A stretch of DNA of 8,067 nucleotides, from the NCBI GenBank assembly GCA_007132145.1, contig SLPE01000050.1, forward strand, positions 1-8,067, given 5' to 3'. The translations under genes and the position numbers were made by a program. The stretch's first letter is position 1. Every line of letters starts with the position of its first letter. Of this stretch, positions 5,174-8,067 are shown one piece after another. The notes beneath the pieces were generated by a model that saw only the letters and a list, made by a program, of their open reading frames with translations, was not told where the DNA came from and ran no database searches. This DNA is from Candidatus Izemoplasma sp. GTDB lineage: Bacteria; Bacillota_I; Bacilli_A; Izemoplasmatales; Izemoplasmataceae.

Positions 5174-6067
5174 ATGGCAGAACCTAAAATAGCACTGCTT
5201 ATCGATGCGGAGAACATCAAGGTTGACTACATGGACGGCATCATGAACGAAGTCAGCAACCACGGCCGTGTGGTTGTGAGCAACCTCTATCAAGAGTATA
5301 AAAAACTAAAACCGAAGTGGCGCGCGTTTGTGACCAAATACGGCATCACACCGAAGTTGCATTTCGAGGTGGCATCAGGGAAGAATGCAAGCGACATTGA
5401 AATGGTCATCGATGCGATGAAAATCATGAAACAAGGGATTGTCGATCGGTACTTTATTATTTCCAGCGATGCCGATTTCACGCCCTTAGCCAAAGAGTTA
5501 AAAGCCAACGGAATGGACGTTTTTGGGATTGGCGACGAAGGGACACCGAAAGCCTTGAAAAACGCCTACAGCAAGTTTATCTCGCTGGCGGTAATAAAAT
5601 CTCAGGCTGACGAAGACCAAAGCGATGTGACCAAAGCCGATCTGGCCTCAACGTATGAACTCATTAAAGACATCATCCTTCAAAAAGGCGACAACAATGA
5701 AATCTCACTGAGCGAACTAGGCTCCATCATCAACATCAAGGAACCCTCATTCGACGTCCGACGATTCGGTTTTGAAAAACTGTCCAACCTGATTGACATC
5801 ATCGACGGATTGAAACTCAAAACGGTCGACGGCGTGGCGTTTGCGACGCTGTCGAAGCCGGCCGATTTTAAAGAGGTTGAAGCCTTTATCCTGGATACCT
5901 TGAAACAAAACGGCAATCAATTCATCATTCCTAATTTGAAAGCCAAAATCAGGCAGCAGTTTAAAGGATTTGATCACAGAAACTACGCGTTCAGCCGGTT
6001 TGGTGTGTTTCTGTCGTCCATCGATAACGTTGTCATCGAGGGGCATTTCGCAAAATTAAAAGCTTGA
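5174..6067 (+). CDS. NYN-domain nuclease with two LOTUS/OST-HTH-like domains
   Basis: A 297-residue cytoplasmic protein. The N-terminal NYN (LabA/DUF88, PIN-like) domain covers residues about 1-140. Acidic metal-site candidates are D11 and N14 in LLIDAENI, D74 in GKNASD, and D99 and D101 in SSDADFTPLA, followed by GIGDEGTPKAL. The family is expected to cut RNA with divalent metal. Two winged-helix OST-HTH/LOTUS-like units follow: about 155-226 (ELIKDIILQKG, then FGFEKLSNLID) and about 232-297 (FILDTLKQNG, then YAFSRFGVFLSSID). The shared F-G-F/F-G-V plus L-S signature supports a tandem duplication; LOTUS domains bind RNA in other proteins. The ribosome site is modest (AAGG at 5163-5166, 7 bases from the ATG). 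No clear promoter is seen in the short gap after the previous terminator. It ends before a strong terminator, so it is a single-gene unit. RNA target unknown. Confidence 0.88.
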   Translation: MAEPKIALLIDAENIKVDYMDGIMNEVSNHGRVVVSNLYQEYKKLKPKWRAFVTKYGITPKLHFEVASGKNASDIEMVIDAMKIMKQGIVDRYFIISSDADFTPLAKELKANGMDVFGIGDEGTPKALKNAYSKFISLAVIKSQADEDQSDVTKADLASTYELIKDIILQKGDNNEISLSELGSIINIKEPSFDVRRFGFEKLSNLIDIIDGLKLKTVDGVAFATLSKPADFKEVEAFILDTLKQNGNQFIIPNLKAKIRQQFKGFDHRNYAFSRFGVFLSSIDNVVIEGHFAKLKA

Positions 6068-6115
6068 GCATCGTTGTATCCACACCGCATGCTTTTTGTT
6101 AAACCCAGGCACACT

Positions 6116-6150
6116 AAAAGACCTTCACGCACTTGTGTGAAGGTCTTTTT
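6116..6150 (+). terminator. Strong intrinsic terminator after the NYN-LOTUS gene
   Basis: Bases 6116-6128 (AAAAGACCTTCAC) pair perfectly with 6137-6149 (GTGAAGGTCTTTT), 13 bp around an 8-base loop, ending in TTTTT. The A-rich 5' arm means it could also work on the minus strand. Confidence 0.92.
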
Positions 6151-6202
6151 GAGTGGTTTTCGTCTTGGCGCGCATCGGTGACTTCGCTTGGTACTCAGAA
6201 CT

Positions 6203-6229
6203 AAAAAAATCCCGCCAATGGGCGGGATT
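6203..6229 (-). terminator. Strong intrinsic terminator of the baeRF-type gene
   Basis: Read on the minus strand, AATCCCGCC and GGCGGGATT (6229-6221 with 6216-6208) form 9 perfect bp around a 4-base loop, followed by a run of Ts (6209-6203). It begins 5 bases after the stop codon. Confidence 0.92.
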
Positions 6230-6233
6230 GTGA

Positions 6234-7382
6234 TCAGTATCGGTAGATGGCGGCGATGCCGGTGTCGGTGGGCATTTTCTCTTCGGGGATCACGTGGACC
6301 TTTCCGCCGTTGCTGATGACGATGTCGGTGAGATCGTCAAGCGCGTCTTCGAAGTTTTCCAGGGCGTTGTTGCGTTCGATGAAACGGCCGCTGTCGGTGT
6401 CGATGCGACCGGGAATCTCTCGAAACGCTTCAATGAGGACGGTATCGACTCTGCCGGTGACAGCTGCTTTGGCGACGGTGTGTATTTTGTTGTCGGCGCT
6501 TCCCTTTTGCAAGGCTTGCTGGTAGGTTTCTTTGAGTTTGTCTATCCTTGCTTCATAGCGAGGTTCGATAATGTTCCAAGCAAGCTTCTTCAACGCATCG
6601 AGTTTGATGTCGCGCGGCGATTGCTTGATGCCCTCATCAACCAAGTATGGGTTGTTGCTGTGTTTTCTGAAGTGCGTGTGGTATTCGGGGAGCGCGAAGA
6701 GAATAAGCGGTTTTTTCGATACGCTTGAATGCTGTTTCATGACGTGGTGATCGACGAGCCTGAGGTAGCGTTCAATGTCTTTGTCGACTTCGTCTTTTCT
6801 GGATTTATGCCCATGGAACATGGCTCTGGACGATGCACCACCGTAGGAGCCTTGAGCAAGGTAGGATTCGGTAAACTCCTCACCAAGAAAGTCTTGGATG
6901 GTTTTTGGTTCGTCCTCGTTCAGTTGTATTTGTCTGAATCCCGTTCGGTTTCCCTCATAAAGGGCATATGACTGCCTATCAAGCGCAAGCACCTGATATT
7001 CATCCAGACCTTGCAGGTCTTTAATCAGCGGTTTTTGATGGAATCGTTGGCCAATGATGGCCATTTCACGTGTTGGGTTTTGTAAGACATAGATAACCGT
7101 TTGCTTTGCGTTGGCGAAGATACAAAAGCCTTCGAGTCGTTGGTTCCATAACGAGCGGTCATCTTTTAGGGTGTTTAGGTTGGCAGCGATGGTTTTCTTG
7201 GTGTCTTGGTCGGTGACTTTGTCGAGTTTTTTCTCGATCGTGCGCAAGAGATTTCCAAACCGGATTTTGTCTTCGTCGTTGTGGTTGATGTCGCGGCTGG
7301 TGGGAACATAAAGGGTTACTTTAGGGTTGCGATCGTCTGATAAGATGTCGTGAGGAAAATCCTTGGCGATGATATAAGTCAT
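6234..7382 (-). CDS. Bacterial/archaeal eRF1-related (baeRF) family protein
   Basis: A 382-residue soluble protein whose three-part layout matches the bacterial relatives of archaeal/eukaryotic peptide release factor eRF1. The N-terminal part (about 1-130) has VTLYVPTSRD and DKIRFGNLLR. The middle (about 130-275) has YGGASSRAMFHGHKSRKDE followed by DIERYLRLVDHHVM and the LFALPEYHTHFR and YLVDEGI segments. The C-terminal L7Ae-like part (about 300-382) has GRVDTVLIEAFREIPGRID and ends TGIAAIYRY. The catalytic GGQ of true release factors is absent; GGA (181-183) lies in the comparable loop region, though that alignment is by eye. The family is thought to act on ribosomes or translation stress; its activity is not established. 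Start choice: ATG 7382 has AAGGAGG (7389-7395) six bases away. An upstream in-frame ATG at 7418 would lie in the leader and lacks a ribosome site. A single-gene unit with its own promoter and terminator. Confidence 0.85.
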   Translation of the reverse strand: MTYIIAKDFPHDILSDDRNPKVTLYVPTSRDINHNDEDKIRFGNLLRTIEKKLDKVTDQDTKKTIAANLNTLKDDRSLWNQRLEGFCIFANAKQTVIYVLQNPTREMAIIGQRFHQKPLIKDLQGLDEYQVLALDRQSYALYEGNRTGFRQIQLNEDEPKTIQDFLGEEFTESYLAQGSYGGASSRAMFHGHKSRKDEVDKDIERYLRLVDHHVMKQHSSVSKKPLILFALPEYHTHFRKHSNNPYLVDEGIKQSPRDIKLDALKKLAWNIIEPRYEARIDKLKETYQQALQKGSADNKIHTVAKAAVTGRVDTVLIEAFREIPGRIDTDSGRFIERNNALENFEDALDDLTDIVISNGGKVHVIPEEKMPTDTGIAAIYRY

Positions 7383-7431
7383 CGTACGCCTCCTTATTAG
7401 TTTGGGATTTCGCTTCACCGTTTCTGCTTAT

Positions 7432-7461
7432 AGTATAGCGTGCTTTTCAGAGAAATTCCAA
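7432..7461 (-). promoter_or_regulatory. Promoter of the baeRF-type gene
   Basis: On the minus strand, TTGGAA (7461-7456) and TATACT (7437-7432) are separated by 18 bases, about 50 bases before the start codon. Both boxes are good matches to the sigma-A consensus. The position also argues for ATG 7382 over 7418, which would leave a leader of only about 7 bases. Confidence 0.65.
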
Positions 7462-7582
7462 ACGAATGACCAGATAAATCCATCGATAAACGAACCTGCA
7501 TCTGAAGCATTGCCTCTTGCAAACAGGGAAAACACATTCATCTAGGCAATAAAGGTTGACCAATGAATGCGAAGGGTATGTT

Positions 7583-7620
7583 GGACCCTGGCGGTCTTCA
7601 TGGAGTACACGCCAGGGTTC
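7583..7620. repeat. Intergenic 11-bp hairpin or inverted repeat between divergent promoters
   Basis: GGACCCTGGCG (7583-7593) pairs with CGCCAGGGTTC (7610-7620) over 11 bp including one G-U, with a 16-base loop. It lies upstream of the PfpI promoter and upstream of the baeRF promoter, so neither predicted transcript covers it. No T-run follows on either strand. It could be a protein-binding site, an interspersed repeat, or part of a small transcript. The remaining intergenic bases (7462-7582) show nothing else I can support. Confidence 0.4.
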
Positions 7621-7656
7621 GTTGGGGCATGTTCTTGAATTAAATGTGCGCGTGTT

Positions 7657-7685
7657 TTGCGTCGCTACCGTTCCGCTTATATAAT
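7657..7685 (+). promoter_or_regulatory. Promoter of the DJ-1/PfpI-family gene
   Basis: TTGCGT (7657-7662) and a perfect TATAAT (7680-7685) are separated by 17 bases. Transcription would start near 7692, giving a leader of about 34 bases. Confidence 0.7.
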
Positions 7686-7725
7686 AAAACTGTATCGATT
7701 CCATCATTCGAAGGAGGAAAAACGC

Positions 7726-8067
7726 ATGAAACGCATTGGCATTTTGGTTGCGGATTTGTTTGAAGACAGCGAGCTTTTCTACCCCTACATCCGCTTGCTT
7801 GAAGAAGGATACACCGTTGATTTGATTGGCGCCAAGGCTGACACCGACTACAAAAGCAAACACGGTGTCGAAGCAAAAAGCACCGTCGCCTCAGAAAACG
7901 TGTCCGCCGATGACTATGATGCATTGATTATTCCAGGTGGGTACTCGCCTGATCACATGCGTCGAACCAAGGCCACCGTCGATTTAGTCACAGCCATGAA
8001 CCAACAGAAAAAACCCATCGCGGCGATCTGTCACGGCGGGTGGATGTTGGCATCGGCCTGCGACCTT
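7726..8067 (+). CDS. DJ-1/PfpI-family protein, C-terminus outside the window
   Basis: An open frame of 114 codons from ATG 7726 that runs off the end. The start is set by AAGGAGG (7711-7717), 8 bases upstream. The N-terminus begins MKRIGILVADLFEDSELFYP; the nucleophile elbow is AAICHGG, with Cys102 followed by His103, and IIPGGYSPDHMRR (68-80) is the family's glycine-rich segment. By alignment from memory with the PfpI protease, Glu13, Cys102 and His103 match its Glu-Cys-His set. Members are described as intracellular cysteine peptidases or as glyoxalase/deglycase-like stress proteins, and this fragment does not settle which. The full family length is about 165-185 residues, so roughly 50-70 residues are missing here. 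It is divergent from the baeRF-type gene. Confidence 0.9.
   Translation, partial: MKRIGILVADLFEDSELFYPYIRLLEEGYTVDLIGAKADTDYKSKHGVEAKSTVASENVSADDYDALIIPGGYSPDHMRRTKATVDLVTAMNQQKKPIAAICHGGWMLASACDL

Noticed and set aside
6294..6971. Plus-strand ORFs of 144 and 80 codons opposite the baeRF-type gene
   Set aside because: They are antisense shadows of a clearly conserved gene and lack ribosome sites and promoters.
7563..7643. Plus-strand 26-codon ORF over the intergenic hairpin
   Set aside because: AAAGG lies 7 bases upstream, but no promoter is seen, the sequence is dictated by the inverted repeat, and there is no family resemblance. Kept only as part of the hairpin finding.
7447..7863. Minus-strand 138-codon ORF spanning the divergent intergenic region
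   Set aside because: It overlaps the strongly supported DJ-1/PfpI gene antisense and crosses both promoters; no ribosome site or family is seen.
1..8067. CRISPR arrays, tRNA or rRNA genes, insertion sequences, phage or toxin-antitoxin modules
   Set aside because: I looked for repeated spacers, cloverleaf-type ends, terminal inverted repeats with transposase motifs and paired small genes, and found none that could be supported.

Overview
The window reads as ordinary bacterial chromosome from a Gram-positive-type lineage. Evidence: strong AAGGAGG-class ribosome binding sites, sigma-A-like promoters (several with an extended -10 TGn), many short intrinsic terminators, an exported InlB-repeat-type protein and a lipoprotein. 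TGA is used as a stop and TGG as Trp, so the standard bacterial code applies. Base composition is moderate. I infer Bacillota or a close relative among the Mollicutes-like lineages that keep the standard code; the genus cannot be set from this sequence.

Layout. Bases 1-225 are the 3' end of an unrecognised plus-strand gene with a terminator. A minus-strand SAM-dependent methyltransferase (about 311-976) follows, then a minus-strand secreted InlB-repeat-like protein (1054-2592). That gene is preceded, and translationally coupled, by a 42-residue small ORF (2606-2734). Both appear to be driven by a very good minus-strand promoter (2939-2967) through a leader of about 200 nt. The leader holds a closed multi-branch RNA fold followed by a T-run (about 2770-2932), and it is the most interesting element here. 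Divergently, on the plus strand, lies a lipoprotein with an Ig-like domain and a transglutaminase-like Cys-His-Asp triad (3266-4438) plus terminator. Next come a promoter, two tiny overlapping ORFs, a hairpin-rich leader (4559-4880) and a 55-residue protein made of two tandem Asn-Pro-Asn-Asn repeats (4881-5048).

Then follow a NYN nuclease with two LOTUS/OST-HTH-like domains (5174-6067), a pair of convergent terminators, a minus-strand protein of the bacterial/archaeal eRF1-related (baeRF) type (6234-7382), and a divergent DJ-1/PfpI-family gene cut by the window end (7726-8067).

How they relate. The InlB-repeat protein and the transglutaminase-like lipoprotein are divergently transcribed and both exported, so a shared cell-surface role is plausible but unproven. 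The NYN-LOTUS and baeRF proteins are both RNA- or translation-linked by family, but they sit in separate convergent units. I see no mobile element, CRISPR array, rRNA or tRNA. Three annotated starts would be misplaced if the longest ORF were used, because a GTG or ATG upstream lies inside or ahead of the Shine-Dalgarno sequence.
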